From contig NZ_JAFDSS010000001.1 in NCBI RefSeq assembly GCF_017831975.1, positions 2,666,001 to 2,730,000 of the forward strand: a stretch of 64,000 nucleotides of DNA. The letters run 5' to 3'. A program made the translations under genes and the position numbers. Source of the DNA: Microbacterium terrae. Lineage in GTDB: Bacteria > Actinomycetota > Actinomycetes > Actinomycetales > Microbacteriaceae. The notes under the pieces are model-generated. The model worked only from the letters and a program-made list of their open reading frames with translations, ran no database searches and was not told the DNA's origin. Shown one piece after another: positions 39,056 through 48,193 of this stretch; within the stretch, counting starts at the first letter, position 1, and every line of letters starts with the position of its first letter.

Positions 39056-39649
39056 TCAGGCCGCCGCCGCACCGCCCGCGCCCGAACGCTCGTCGCGGAG
39101 GCGAGGCTCGGTGCGCAGTTCGGGGCGCAGCCCCGCCTTGTCTGCGTAGAAGGCGCGGATGCGATCCATGTCGGCGGCGACGTCGCCGGTGACCTCGATC
39201 GTCGGCCCGAGCCCGGTGGTCATGGTGGTGCGGTCGACGAAGCCGAGCGTGAGCGGCATCCCGGTCTCCTGGGCGATGCGGTAGAAGCCTCTCTTCCAGT
39301 ACGTGTTCGCACCGCGCGTGCCGTCGGGGGTGACGACGAGTCCGAACACCTCTCCCGAGCGCACCCGTTCGACCACTTCGCCGACGACCCTGCCGGGGTC
39401 GGCGCGATCGACGGGGATGCCGCCGAGCCGGCGCATGATCGGGCCGCGCCATCCCGAGAAGAGGCTCTTCTTGCCGAGCCACCGCACGTCGATCCCGAGA
39501 CGCCACGCGATGCCGAGCATGAGCACGAAGTCCCAGTTCGAGGTGTGGGGGGCGCCGATCAGCACGGTCGGGCGGGTGGGAGCGGGCTCGGTGACGAGCG
39601 TCCACCGGCTGCAGGCCCAGTACAGGCGGGACAGGGCGCGTCGGAGCAT
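39056..39649 (-). CDS. PlsC-type 1-acyl-glycerophosphate acyltransferase family protein
   Basis: 197 residues. The acyltransferase H(X)4D motif is seen as APHTSNWDF (about residue 34). VVTPDGTRGA serves as the substrate-binding block, equivalent to the EGTRS motif. There is no long hydrophobic N-terminal helix. Short PlsC-like proteins of this kind are common in actinobacteria; the acceptor lipid is not known. It is convergent with the pectate lyase gene and divergent from the YceI gene. The C terminus is Gly/Ala-rich. Confidence 0.85.
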   Translation of the reverse strand: MLRRALSRLYWACSRWTLVTEPAPTRPTVLIGAPHTSNWDFVLMLGIAWRLGIDVRWLGKKSLFSGWRGPIMRRLGGIPVDRADPGRVVGEVVERVRSGEVFGLVVTPDGTRGANTYWKRGFYRIAQETGMPLTLGFVDRTTMTTGLGPTIEVTGDVAADMDRIRAFYADKAGLRPELRTEPRLRDERSGAGGAAAA

Positions 39650-39718
39650 CCGTCAACCGTACGTGAGGGCATATGGCGTCGCGCGCATACTCCCGACGCT
39701 CAGGTGACGCCTCCGCGC

Positions 39719-39734
39719 ATGAGAAAATACTCAT
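39719..39734. repeat. Small inverted repeat upstream of the YceI gene
   Basis: ATGAG-aaaata-CTCAT, in the divergent gap between the acyltransferase and YceI genes. It might be an operator, but the arms are short. Confidence 0.3.
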
Positions 39735-39830
39735 TCACGGGAATAGATATCTGGATGACGCGTTGTGCCTCATCGTGCGCGAACGCCCCAGCCGTCGCGA
39801 GCACCCAGACCCAGACATGAAGGAGTCCCC

Positions 39831-40388
39831 ATGACCACCGCAGCCATCGACGTCCCCGGTTACAAGGCCGGCACCTGGGTCCTCGACCCCGCACACAGCG
39901 AGGTGACCTTCAGCGTCCGCCACATGATGATCTCGAAGGTGCGCGGAAAGTTCGGCGTGAAGAGCGCCACCATCGTCGCCCCCGAGAACCCGCTCGAGGC
40001 CCGCGTCGAGGCATCCGTCGACGTGACCTCGGTCGACACCAACGACGAGGGTCGCGACAACCACCTGCGCTCGGCCGACTTCTTCGACGTCGAGAACCAC
40101 CCCACCATGGAGTTCCGCTCGACCGGCGCGCGCATCGAAGACGGCGACTTCCTCGTCGACGGCGACCTGACGATCCGCGGCATCACCAAGCCCGTCAGCT
40201 TCGAGCTCGACTTCGGCGGCTTCGGCACCGACCCGTGGGGCAACTACAAGGCGGGCGCGACGGCGAAGACCGTCGTGAACCGCGAGGACTTCGGCCTCAC
40301 GTGGAACGCCGCGCTCGAGACCGGCGGCGTGCTCGTCGGCAAGGACATCACGATCACGCTCGACCTGCAGGGCGCCCTGCAGGCCTGA
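39831..40388 (+). CDS. YceI-family lipid-binding protein
   Basis: 185 residues forming the lipocalin-like YceI barrel that binds isoprenoid or amide lipids. The signature WVLDPAHSEVTFSVRHMM is at residues 16-33. DFFDVENHPTMEFRST, GDLTIRGITKPVSFELDF and NREDFGLTWNAALETGG are the other family blocks. There is no signal peptide, so this version is cytoplasmic, as usual in actinobacteria. AAGGAG precedes the ATG by about six bases. It is followed after 73 bases by the deaminase gene. Confidence 0.95.
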   Translation: MTTAAIDVPGYKAGTWVLDPAHSEVTFSVRHMMISKVRGKFGVKSATIVAPENPLEARVEASVDVTSVDTNDEGRDNHLRSADFFDVENHPTMEFRSTGARIEDGDFLVDGDLTIRGITKPVSFELDFGGFGTDPWGNYKAGATAKTVVNREDFGLTWNAALETGGVLVGKDITITLDLQGALQA

Positions 40389-40461
40389 TCGCCCGCACAC
40401 CGCGACGCCGATCGGCCCGGGACCTGTTCCCGGTGCCGGTCGGCGTTAGGTTTGTCTGGCC

Positions 40462-41478
40462 ATGACCTCTCTGCTCCCCCTGCTTGAGACGCTTCCCAAG
40501 GCCGAGCTGCACCTGCACATCGAGGGCACGCTCGAGCCCGAGCTCGCGTTCGCCCTCGCGGCGCGCAACGGCGTGGCGCTCCCCTTCACGAGCGTCGACG
40601 AGCTGCGCGCGGCGTACGACTTCGACGACCTGCAGTCGTTCCTCGACCTCTACTACGCGTGCATGACTGTGCTGCGCACCGAGCAGGACTTCGCCGACCT
40701 CGGCCGCGCCTACCTCGAGCGTGCGAACGCCGACGGCGTGCGCCATGCCGAGCTGTTCTTCGACCCCCAGGTGCACGCGGCCAATGGGGTGCCGTTGTCG
40801 ACCGTGATGGACGGCCTGCTGCGCGCCCTCGCCGACGCGGAGGCGGCCTGGGGCATGTCGGGCGGGCTCATCCTGTGCTTCGTGCGCGACCAGCCGGTCG
40901 CCTCGGCTCTCGCGACGCTCGAGGAGGCCGCGCCGCGGGCGGGCGACCTGCTCGGCGTCGGGCTCGACTCGGCCGAGGTCTGCTATCCGCCGTCGCTGTT
41001 CGCCGAGGTCTTCGAGCGCGCCCGGGCCCTCGGTCTGCACCGCGTCGCCCACGCCGGTGAGGAGGGCCCGCCCGCATACGTGCGCGAGGCCGTCGATCTG
41101 CTGGGCGTGGAGCGCATCGACCACGGGATCCGTGCCGCAGAGGATGCCGCGCTCATCGATCTGCTCGTGGAGCGCCGCATCCCGCTCACGGTCTGCCCGC
41201 ACTCGAACGTGCGCCTGAAGGCCGTCGCCGGCATGCACGCGCATCCGCTGCGCACCCTGTTCGATCGCGGCGTGCTCGTCACCGTCAACTCCGACGACCC
41301 GGCGTACTTCGGCGGCTACGTCGCCTCGAACTACGAGGCCGTCCACGCGGCGGGGTTCACGCTCGACGAGCTCGTCCGCATGGCCGCGAACTCCATCGAC
41401 GCCTCGTTCGCGAGCGACCCCCGCAAGGCGGAACTGCACGCGATGCTCGAGACCTGGACTGCCGAGCACGTGGATTGA
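40462..41478 (+). CDS. Adenosine/adenine deaminase family protein
   Basis: 338-residue zinc amidohydrolase. Metal and active-site blocks: KAELHLHIEG (HxH), VAHAGEEGP (His and catalytic Glu), IDHGIR, and VNSDDPAYFGG (Asp ligands). The segment CPHSNVRLKAV in place of the CPTSN of classical adenosine deaminases, and GLDSAE, resemble the adenine deaminase branch of this superfamily (Aah1-type). So adenine may be the true substrate; this is inference from motif. It is convergent with the membrane protein at 41529. Confidence 0.9.
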   Translation: MTSLLPLLETLPKAELHLHIEGTLEPELAFALAARNGVALPFTSVDELRAAYDFDDLQSFLDLYYACMTVLRTEQDFADLGRAYLERANADGVRHAELFFDPQVHAANGVPLSTVMDGLLRALADAEAAWGMSGGLILCFVRDQPVASALATLEEAAPRAGDLLGVGLDSAEVCYPPSLFAEVFERARALGLHRVAHAGEEGPPAYVREAVDLLGVERIDHGIRAAEDAALIDLLVERRIPLTVCPHSNVRLKAVAGMHAHPLRTLFDRGVLVTVNSDDPAYFGGYVASNYEAVHAAGFTLDELVRMAANSIDASFASDPRKAELHAMLETWTAEHVD

Positions 41479-41528
41479 CCGGCCGGGGCCCGAACGGCTG
41501 ATCCGCCGAACGGACCCCGCGGCATCCC

Positions 41529-42692
41529 TCAGACGGTGAGAGGATGCGCCGCCGCCGTTTCGCCGGCGGCGAGGCGCCGCGCCGGGATGTCGATGAGCGT
41601 CAGGGCGATCCCTGCGACGGTCCACCCGGCGAGCACCAGCCACGGGAAGGTGACGTCGGCCCCGGGGAAGTACGACAGGCTGCGGATGAGGGTGGCCGCG
41701 GCGCCCGGTGCCAACCACTGCCCGAAGGCGCCCCACGGCGCGGGGATGAACTCCACCGGCACCGTGGCCGCCGACAGCGGATTGGCGACGAGCATCGTGA
41801 ACGCCGCGCCCAGGCCGACGCCCGCGGGTCCGATCAGCCCGGCGAGTCCCGTGATCGTCGACGAGATCGCCGCGATCGCCAGGGCGATGGCGCTCGCGTT
41901 CAGCAGGTAGGTCCCCTGCAGCGCGCCGTACAGACCATGCAGGATGCCGGCGAGCACGAGACCCGCGACCGGGGCGTAGATCGCGACGGCGACCACGCGG
42001 CGCAGGCCCCCGCCCTTGACGAGCAGCGTGATCGCGATACCCCCGAGCATGCCGCCGATCACCATCGGGAACATGGCCGCCGACAGCCCGGCGCCGCGCG
42101 GATCGGCATCCGCGAACGGCACGACATCGGTGACCGCGACGGAGATCGTGGGGATCGTCACGGGTTCGGCGTCGGCGCCGGGGAGCTCGGGCATCTGTCC
42201 GGCGAGCACCGCCTGCACGATCGCCTGCAGCTTCTCGGCGATGCTCTGCTGCAGCGCCGCGAGGTTCTCTTCGACCCCCGCGCGGATCTGCGCGTCGATC
42301 TGCGCCTGCTGCTCCTGCGCGATCCCCTGGAGCATCTGCGCGACCAGCGGGCTCGCGGCGGTGGCGGTGAGCACCTCGGGCGCATCGCCCTGTTCCGCCG
42401 GGATCACGACGGCGCCGTAGACCAGACGCTGCTCGATCGCGGTGACGGCGGCATCCCGGTCGTCGTACTCGGTGAGTGCGATCGCGCCGTCGGACTGCTC
42501 GTCGATCGCGTCGGCCACCTGGTCGATCTGGTCGGCCGAGCCGACGATGCCGATCGGCAGATCCTGCGCTTCGGCGGTGACCGCCGGCCACGAGAAGGCC
42601 AGCAGCACGACGCCGACGATCAGCGAGATTCCGACGGCGATGAGCGGCAGGCGCCACCAGGGTGTGCGCTCGAGTTCCGGTGCAGTGGACAT
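41529..42692 (-). CDS. YhgE/Pip-like ABC-2 type membrane protein under TetR control
   Basis: 387 residues with one N-terminal helix (LPLIAVGISLIVGVVLLAFS), a large extracytoplasmic domain including a Gln/Ala-rich coiled-coil-like segment (about 118-165), and five or six C-terminal helices. This matches the short YhgE/Pip and DUF3533-like efflux-type proteins. No ATPase is linked. It is divergent from a TetR gene with an 18-bp operator between, the usual arrangement for an inducible exporter or envelope-stress protein. Substrate unknown. Confidence 0.8.
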   Translation of the reverse strand: MSTAPELERTPWWRLPLIAVGISLIVGVVLLAFSWPAVTAEAQDLPIGIVGSADQIDQVADAIDEQSDGAIALTEYDDRDAAVTAIEQRLVYGAVVIPAEQGDAPEVLTATAASPLVAQMLQGIAQEQQAQIDAQIRAGVEENLAALQQSIAEKLQAIVQAVLAGQMPELPGADAEPVTIPTISVAVTDVVPFADADPRGAGLSAAMFPMVIGGMLGGIAITLLVKGGGLRRVVAVAIYAPVAGLVLAGILHGLYGALQGTYLLNASAIALAIAAISSTITGLAGLIGPAGVGLGAAFTMLVANPLSAATVPVEFIPAPWGAFGQWLAPGAAATLIRSLSYFPGADVTFPWLVLAGWTVAGIALTLIDIPARRLAAGETAAAHPLTV

Positions 42693-42707
42693 GGCTTCTC
42701 GATTCCT

Positions 42708-42725
42708 AAAACGAATGTTCGTTTT
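42708..42725. promoter_or_regulatory. TetR-type operator
   Basis: Perfect inverted repeat AAAACGAA-TG-TTCGTTTT in the 76-base gap between the divergent membrane-protein and TetR genes. Its position 16 bases from the membrane-protein start suits repression of both genes. Confidence 0.8.
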
Positions 42726-42768
42726 GTATTATTGGCCGGACCGATACTGTTGTCAACCGGAGGTGACG

Positions 42769-43353
42769 ATGCCCAAGATCAGCGACGCGAAGCGCGAGTC
42801 GCGCCGGCTCGAGATAGCGGATGCCGCGGTGCGGTGCTTCCTGCGCACGGGCTATCAGCGCACGTCGATGGCCGACATCATCGCCGAGTCGGGCCTGTCT
42901 GCAGGCGCCATCTACGGCTACTTCCCCGGCAAGCAGGAACTGCTGAGATTCGTCGCCGAGCGCATCCTCGACGACCGCCGCGCCGAACTCGCCGCCGCCG
43001 GAGCCGCGCATCCCCTCCCCCCGTCGCAGATCGTCCGCCTCCTCGCCGAGGGCGCGCGCGCGAACGCGCCGGTCGAGGTGCTCATCCAGGTCTGGGGTGA
43101 GGCGACCGTCGACCCCGACCTGCGCGGCATGGTGCAGATGGTGCTCGCGCGGATCCGCGAGGGCGTCGTCGCCGCACTCACCCAGTGGGCCGAGCACGCC
43201 CGCGCCGACCAGTCCCCGCCGCCGGCGGAGTGGGCCAGGCGCGTGGCGCCGGTCATCATGAGCATGCTGCCGGGGTTCATCCTGCAGTCGACGCTCATCG
43301 ACGACTTCGACGAGGCGGCCTACCTCGACAGCCTCGCGCTGGCGCTGCCGTGA
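42769..43353 (+). CDS. TetR-family transcriptional regulator
   Basis: 194 residues. The HTH in the first 50 residues is TSMADIIAESGLSAGAIYGY, preceded by RLEIADAAVRCFLRTGYQR and followed by FPGKQELL. The C-terminal ligand domain is helical. The start has the strong SD CCGGAGG. It very likely binds the AAAACGAA-TG-TTCGTTTT site just upstream and represses itself and the divergent YhgE-like gene. Confidence 0.94.
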   Translation: MPKISDAKRESRRLEIADAAVRCFLRTGYQRTSMADIIAESGLSAGAIYGYFPGKQELLRFVAERILDDRRAELAAAGAAHPLPPSQIVRLLAEGARANAPVEVLIQVWGEATVDPDLRGMVQMVLARIREGVVAALTQWAEHARADQSPPPAEWARRVAPVIMSMLPGFILQSTLIDDFDEAAYLDSLALALP

Positions 43354-43387
43354 TCCGCCGCGCCGGCGCGTGAGCTGCCCGCGCAGG

Positions 43388-44413
43388 CTACGACGCGCTC
43401 GACTCGCGGGCGATGAGCTCGACCGGTCCGACGAACGTGCGATAGTCGCCCTGGCCCCGCGATCCGTCGATCCGCCCGAGGAGCAGATCGATGGTCGCAT
43501 CCGCCATCGCGGCATGGTCGGGCGCGATCGAGGTGAGCGAGGGCGTCAGGTGCGACGCGAGCGCCACATCGTCGAACCCCACCACGCGCACATCGCCCGG
43601 CACGGTGCGACCGGCATCGCGGACGGCGCGCATCGCGCCCACGGCCGCGACATCCGTCACGCAGAACAGCCCGTCGAGGCCCTCGACATCGGTGAGGAGC
43701 CGGGCCGCCGCTTCGCGGCCGCCTTCGTAGGAAAGCTCGGTGAACCGCACGAGATCCTCGTCGAGCGCGATGCCGGCGTCGGCGAGCGCTGCGACGTACC
43801 CCCGCGTGCGGGTGGTCGACACGTCGATCTCCTGGGCGAGGCCGAGGCGACCGCCGATGACGCCGATGCGGCGGCTCCCCTGCGCGATGAGGTGCGCCGT
43901 CGCGAGGCGCCCCCCGCGCTCGTTGTCCATGACCACCTGATCGAGGGGTTCGCTGAACGAGCGCTCCCCCAGCACGACGAGGGGGAACTCGCCGCGCAGC
44001 AGCGTCGCGTCGTGATCGTGGAGCCGGACGGCACTGAGGATCAGACCGTCGTAGCTGCGCAGCCGTGATCGGGTGACCGAGGTCAGCTCGCGATCGCGCT
44101 CGGCGGACGTCTGCTCGATGACGAGTTCGTACCCGCGCGCCGCCGCGCGCTCGATGAGCAGCGATGCCAGGAGCCCGTAGTACGGCCGGTCGATCTCCGG
44201 CACGGCGAGGCCGATGACGCCCGTGCGTCCCTGCCGCAGGTTCCGCGCGGTGGTGTTGACGTGGTACCCGAGCTCGGCGATCGCGTCGAGCACCTTCTGC
44301 CGTGTCGCGGCGCGCACGTGCGGGTGGTCGTTGACGACGTTCGAGACGGTCATCACCGAGACGCCCGCGTGACGCGCCACGTCCTGCATCGTCGTCGTCG
44401 CCACCCGCGTCAC
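43388..44413 (-). CDS. LacI-family transcriptional regulator of arabinosidase locus
   Basis: 341 residues. HTH: TMQDVARHAGVSVMTVSNVV, then the hinge region HVNTTARNLRQGRTG and a sugar-binding domain with NERGGRLATAHLIAQGSRR and RVVGFDDVALASHL. The GTG start lies six bases after the GH51 arabinofuranosidase gene, so the two are cotranscribed. An ATG eight codons later is an alternative start. It probably senses arabinose or arabino-oligosaccharides and acts at TATCGATA upstream of GH51 (inference). Confidence 0.93.
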   Translation of the reverse strand: MTRVATTTMQDVARHAGVSVMTVSNVVNDHPHVRAATRQKVLDAIAELGYHVNTTARNLRQGRTGVIGLAVPEIDRPYYGLLASLLIERAAARGYELVIEQTSAERDRELTSVTRSRLRSYDGLILSAVRLHDHDATLLRGEFPLVVLGERSFSEPLDQVVMDNERGGRLATAHLIAQGSRRIGVIGGRLGLAQEIDVSTTRTRGYVAALADAGIALDEDLVRFTELSYEGGREAAARLLTDVEGLDGLFCVTDVAAVGAMRAVRDAGRTVPGDVRVVGFDDVALASHLTPSLTSIAPDHAAMADATIDLLLGRIDGSRGQGDYRTFVGPVELIARESSAS

Positions 44414-44419
44414 CGTATC

Positions 44420-45871
44420 TCAGCGCTGGCCGACGCGCACCGTGGCCACCGACCGGGGCGGCAGCTCGAACCGCAGAGTCCGACCGTCGATGCGGACCGG
44501 AAGCTCGACCGGCCGCACAGCGTCGGGGGCGTCGAAGGTGTTGTGCACCGTCGGCGCAGCGCTCGTGAGCACCTCGGCGCGGAGCACCTCGGTCACGTTC
44601 GCCGGAAGGTCGAACGCCGCGTCGATGCCGCGCTCGAGGTGCCAGTTCGCCGTGCTGATCGTGAGCGCGCCGTCCTTGCGCGAGACGGTGACGTCGCCGT
44701 GCGAGTCGAACGCGCCGGCCCCGCCGCCGGGGAGGCCCACGAAGTCGGCATCCTGGTGATCGCTGTACAGGTCGAAGACGTGATAGGTCGGCGTCTTCAC
44801 CATGCGCGAACCGTCGGTCAGCAGCATCGCCTGCAGCACGTTCACCATCTGCGCGATGTTCGCCATCCGCACCCGCGCACCGTGTCGGTGGAAGATGTTG
44901 AGGTTGAGCGCGGCGACCAGAGCGTCGCGCATGGTGCTCTGCTGGTAGAGGAAGCCCGGGTTGGTCCCCTGCTCGACGTCGTACCAGGTGCCCCACTCGT
45001 CGACGATCAGCGAGACGCGCTTGGCGGGGTCGTAGGTGTCCATGATCGCGCTGTGACGCGTGAGCAGCTCGTCCATGCGGCGCGTCTGGCGGATGGTCTC
45101 GTACCAGCCGTGCTCGTCGAAGTCGGTCGCCGAGCCCTTCGCGTCCCAGTCACCCGTGGGCAGCGTGTAGTAGTGCAGGCTGAGGCCGTCCATGTGGCCG
45201 GCCGCCCGCGCCATCAGCACCTCGGTCCACTCGTAGTCGTCGGAGTTCGCCCCGCACGCGATCTTGCTGATGCGGTTGTCGCCGTAATTGCGCACGTACG
45301 TCTGGAACTGGCGGTACTGGTTGGCGTAGTGCAGCGGCAGCATGTTGCCGCCGCATCCCCAGCTCTCGTTGCCGACGCCGAAGAACTCGAGCTTGAACGG
45401 CTGCTCGCGCCCATGACGCTTGCGCAGCTCGGCCATCGGCGCGGTGTGGTCGAGGGTCATGTACTCGACCCAGTCCTGCATCTCGGCGACGGTGCCGCTG
45501 CCCACGTTGCCGTTGATGTACGCCTCGGCGTCGAGCTGATCGAGCAGCTCGAAGTACTCGTGCGTGCCGAACTCGTTCGACTCCACAACGCCGCCCCAGT
45601 GCGTGTTGACCATGGGCTGGCGCTCGTCGCCCACGCCCTTCAGCCAGTGGTACTCGTCGGCGAAGCATCCACCGGGCCACCGCACCAGCGGCACCTTGAT
45701 GTGGCGCAGCGCGTCGACGACATCGGTGCGGATGCCGTTCTTGTTCGGGATGCCGGAGTCGGCGCCCACCCACACACCCTCGTAGATGCAGCGGCCGAGG
45801 TGCTCGGCGAACTGCCCGTACACGCGGCGGTCGATGCGGTGCGTGGATGCGCTGGCGGAGAGGTCGATCAT
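44420..45871 (-). CDS. Alpha-L-arabinofuranosidase, GH51 family
   Basis: Releases terminal arabinofuranose from arabinan, arabinoxylan or arabinogalactan side chains. It is 483 residues without a signal peptide, so intracellular. The (beta/alpha)8 barrel shows [14 protein letters not shown], the acid/base Glu in [13 protein letters not shown] and the nucleophile Glu in [11 protein letters not shown], then a C-terminal beta-sandwich. Promoter and operator lie directly upstream, and the LacI gene follows. It pairs functionally with the GH42 and GH43 genes and the pectate lyase. Confidence 0.96.
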   Translation of the reverse strand: MIDLSASASTHRIDRRVYGQFAEHLGRCIYEGVWVGADSGIPNKNGIRTDVVDALRHIKVPLVRWPGGCFADEYHWLKGVGDERQPMVNTHWGGVVESNEFGTHEYFELLDQLDAEAYINGNVGSGTVAEMQDWVEYMTLDHTAPMAELRKRHGREQPFKLEFFGVGNESWGCGGNMLPLHYANQYRQFQTYVRNYGDNRISKIACGANSDDYEWTEVLMARAAGHMDGLSLHYYTLPTGDWDAKGSATDFDEHGWYETIRQTRRMDELLTRHSAIMDTYDPAKRVSLIVDEWGTWYDVEQGTNPGFLYQQSTMRDALVAALNLNIFHRHGARVRMANIAQMVNVLQAMLLTDGSRMVKTPTYHVFDLYSDHQDADFVGLPGGGAGAFDSHGDVTVSRKDGALTISTANWHLERGIDAAFDLPANVTEVLRAEVLTSAAPTVHNTFDAPDAVRPVELPVRIDGRTLRFELPPRSVATVRVGQR

Positions 45872-45934
45872 CGGTCGCTTTCTGCGGTTGCGGCCGTCGC
45901 ACGACGGCGGTTCTGCTCGACGGGCGGAAAGTTG

Positions 45935-45991
45935 TATCGATAAATACTCACCCGACGCGACACGCTACCGGTCGGCGCGACGGCCCGTCAA
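45935..45991 (-). promoter_or_regulatory. Promoter and LacI-type operator of the GH51 gene
   Basis: Minus-strand -35 TTGACG (45986-45991) and -10 TAGCGT (45962-45967) with an 18-base spacer. The palindrome TATCGATA (45935-45942) lies just downstream of the expected start point. The arrangement copies that of the pectate lyase gene, with a different operator core. Confidence 0.65.
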
Positions 45992-46017
45992 GAGTTCTCC
46001 GTCGCGACGACCCTGCC

Positions 46018-48087
46018 TCACGCCGCGGTGAAGACGACCTGCGCGTCCCAGGGCTCAAGGGTGAGGCTCGAGCCGTCGGCGAGGTCCAGCACGACCTCGT
46101 CCCAGCTCCAGTTGAACAGGAACCATGCACGGCGGCCGTCGGCGACGACTCCAGAAGACACCGTCACCGGAAGCGGCCGCGTCGGGGCGAGGCCGTCGGC
46201 CACGGGTGCGGGCACCGCCCACGCGATGAGCGATGCCGCGAGCGCAGGATCAGGCACGGTGCCGACCGTCGTGACACGACCGGCGCCGTGGACGGCGGTC
46301 GTGATCGCGGGGAACTCCGCGAATCGCGGATGCTCGTACCGCGCGAGCACCTCGACGTCGTCCGATGTGGTGACGAGTCCGTCGATCCACGCGGTCGCGG
46401 CAGCGCCGTGGGCGGGTGCGAACGACCCGGAGCCGGTCACCGCGATCGCCTCGTCGATGTTGGAGAACTCGTCGTACGAGACCCCCGCCGCCGTGCTCAG
46501 CACCGCGGGCGCGACGTCGACGCGCGCCCGCGCCTCGTCGTCGCCGTAGCCGGTGCGGATGCCGACCACGAGGTGACCGCCCGCTGCGGCGTAATCGCGC
46601 AGGAGCTCGAGCTCGTCATCGGCGGCCACGTAGAAGCCGGGCACCGCCAGCACGGGGAACTGTGCGGCGAGCTCTTCCGCACCGAGCGCGACGGCCTGCT
46701 CGGCGTGCAGCACCCGCGCCTGCGCACCGGATTCGATGACACCGCGGTGGAAGGCGTCGAAGATGCGCTCGTACGACTCGGGGTCGCCATGACCGCCCGA
46801 GGCGAGAGGCGGGAAGAACTGGAACGCCCATCGCGACGCGTTCGACCACAGCAGGGCGACGTCGGCGTCGGGCTCGAAGCCGTCGAGCGACGACCCGAGC
46901 TCCGCGAAGGCGGCGCCGATCTCGGCGATCTCGCGGTACACGCGCCCCGGCTTCAGCGAGTGCGGGAGCACGCCGCCCCAGTACGTCTCGGTGCCGTAGG
47001 GCAGCGTGTGCCAGTGCCAGTACTCGACCATCGCCGCACCGCGGCTGACCAGGGCGAACGCCGCCTGGCGCAGCTGCCCGGGCCACGGCGGCCGGTTGCT
47101 CGAACTCACGCCGATCGCCTGCGCGTTGGTCTCGGTGACGAGGAACCGGTCCTGGCGCGACGAGTAGAGCCGGTCCGCCTGGCGGTGGAGCCCCGCGACG
47201 CCGCTCGTGGTCCACTCGTTCTCGGCCGCGACAACCCGCGTCGCGTCGAGGGCGTCCTGCATCGAGTAGTACGGGTTGCCGGCGCTGACGTCGAGCGCCC
47301 TGCTGACGTCGAAGTCGTCGATCGCCTGGCGCGGATAGGCGATGCAGGTCGTCACGAACTGCTCCGGTCGTGCGTACTCGCGCACGATCCCGGCCTGCCA
47401 GGCGATGAACTCGCTCGTCAGATCCGCCTGGTAGCGGCGCCACGCGAGGTCGTACTGCGGCAGGCTGTTGCCCTCGGGCCGCCACAGCTCCGACCAGTCG
47501 GAGATGCGGTGCGACCAGTAGGTGAGCCCCCACTCGCGGTTGAGCGTCTCGACGTCGCCGTACTGCTGCTTGAGGCGCCGCACGAACCGTGTGAACGCCC
47601 CGTGGTTGTGGAACAGGTGCAGTCCCGGCTCGTTGTCGACCTGGTAGCCGATCACTGCCGGGTGCCCCGCATACCGCTCGATCACCGCGCGGATGACGCG
47701 CTCGGCGTGGAACAGGAACGCGGGGTGCGAGTAGTCGACCTCCTGCCGTCCGCCCCACGCGTGCGGCCGACCGTCGGCCTTCTGCGCGGCGATCTCGGGG
47801 TGAGCCTGCTGCAGCCACGGCGGCACGGCGTACGTCGGCGTGCCGAGGATCACGCTGATCCCGCGAGCGTGCGCGCCGTCGAGCACCGGCTGCAGCCAGT
47901 CGAGCTCGAACCGACCGTCTTCCGGCTCCCACGTCGACCACACCGATTCACCCACCCGGATGACCGTGAAGTTCGCCGCCTTCATCAGGTCGAGGTCTTC
48001 GTCGATGCGATCGGTGCGGTGGTACTCCGCGTAGTAGGCGGCGCCGTACAGGATGCCGTCGGCGGGGAAGGGGCGGTGGGTCGTCAT
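46018..48087 (-). CDS. Beta-galactosidase, GH42 family
   Basis: Cytoplasmic retaining galactosidase, 689 residues. The start MTTHRPFPADG is preferred to an upstream in-frame one lacking an SD. The barrel begins ILYGAAYYAEYH; the acid/base Glu is in YQVDNEPGLHLF and the nucleophile Glu in VTETNAQAIG. The trimerisation domain (about 390-610) and a C-terminal beta domain follow. GH42 enzymes often act on galacto-oligosaccharides from plant galactan or arabinogalactan rather than lactose, which fits the arabinosidase neighbours. A GTTACCGGTAAC operator lies upstream. Confidence 0.95.
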   Translation of the reverse strand: MTTHRPFPADGILYGAAYYAEYHRTDRIDEDLDLMKAANFTVIRVGESVWSTWEPEDGRFELDWLQPVLDGAHARGISVILGTPTYAVPPWLQQAHPEIAAQKADGRPHAWGGRQEVDYSHPAFLFHAERVIRAVIERYAGHPAVIGYQVDNEPGLHLFHNHGAFTRFVRRLKQQYGDVETLNREWGLTYWSHRISDWSELWRPEGNSLPQYDLAWRRYQADLTSEFIAWQAGIVREYARPEQFVTTCIAYPRQAIDDFDVSRALDVSAGNPYYSMQDALDATRVVAAENEWTTSGVAGLHRQADRLYSSRQDRFLVTETNAQAIGVSSSNRPPWPGQLRQAAFALVSRGAAMVEYWHWHTLPYGTETYWGGVLPHSLKPGRVYREIAEIGAAFAELGSSLDGFEPDADVALLWSNASRWAFQFFPPLASGGHGDPESYERIFDAFHRGVIESGAQARVLHAEQAVALGAEELAAQFPVLAVPGFYVAADDELELLRDYAAAGGHLVVGIRTGYGDDEARARVDVAPAVLSTAAGVSYDEFSNIDEAIAVTGSGSFAPAHGAAATAWIDGLVTTSDDVEVLARYEHPRFAEFPAITTAVHGAGRVTTVGTVPDPALAASLIAWAVPAPVADGLAPTRPLPVTVSSGVVADGRRAWFLFNWSWDEVVLDLADGSSLTLEPWDAQVVFTAA

Positions 48088-48157
48088 GGTCCGCGGAACT
48101 CCGTTTATCGGGGCGGATGCGCCGGCCCGGCGCATCCGAGATCTCTGGCGCAGAGCA

Positions 48158-48184
48158 CGCTAGCACGGATTGTTACCGGTAACT
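48158..48184 (-). promoter_or_regulatory. LacI-type operator and -10 box of the GH42 gene
   Basis: The perfect palindrome GTTACCGGTAAC (48173-48184) covers the position of a weak -35. The -10 TAGCGT lies at 48158-48163 on the minus strand. This operator differs from TATCGATA before GH51, so a second LacI-type regulator may be involved. Confidence 0.65.
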
Positions 48185-48193
48185 ATCTCCCGC

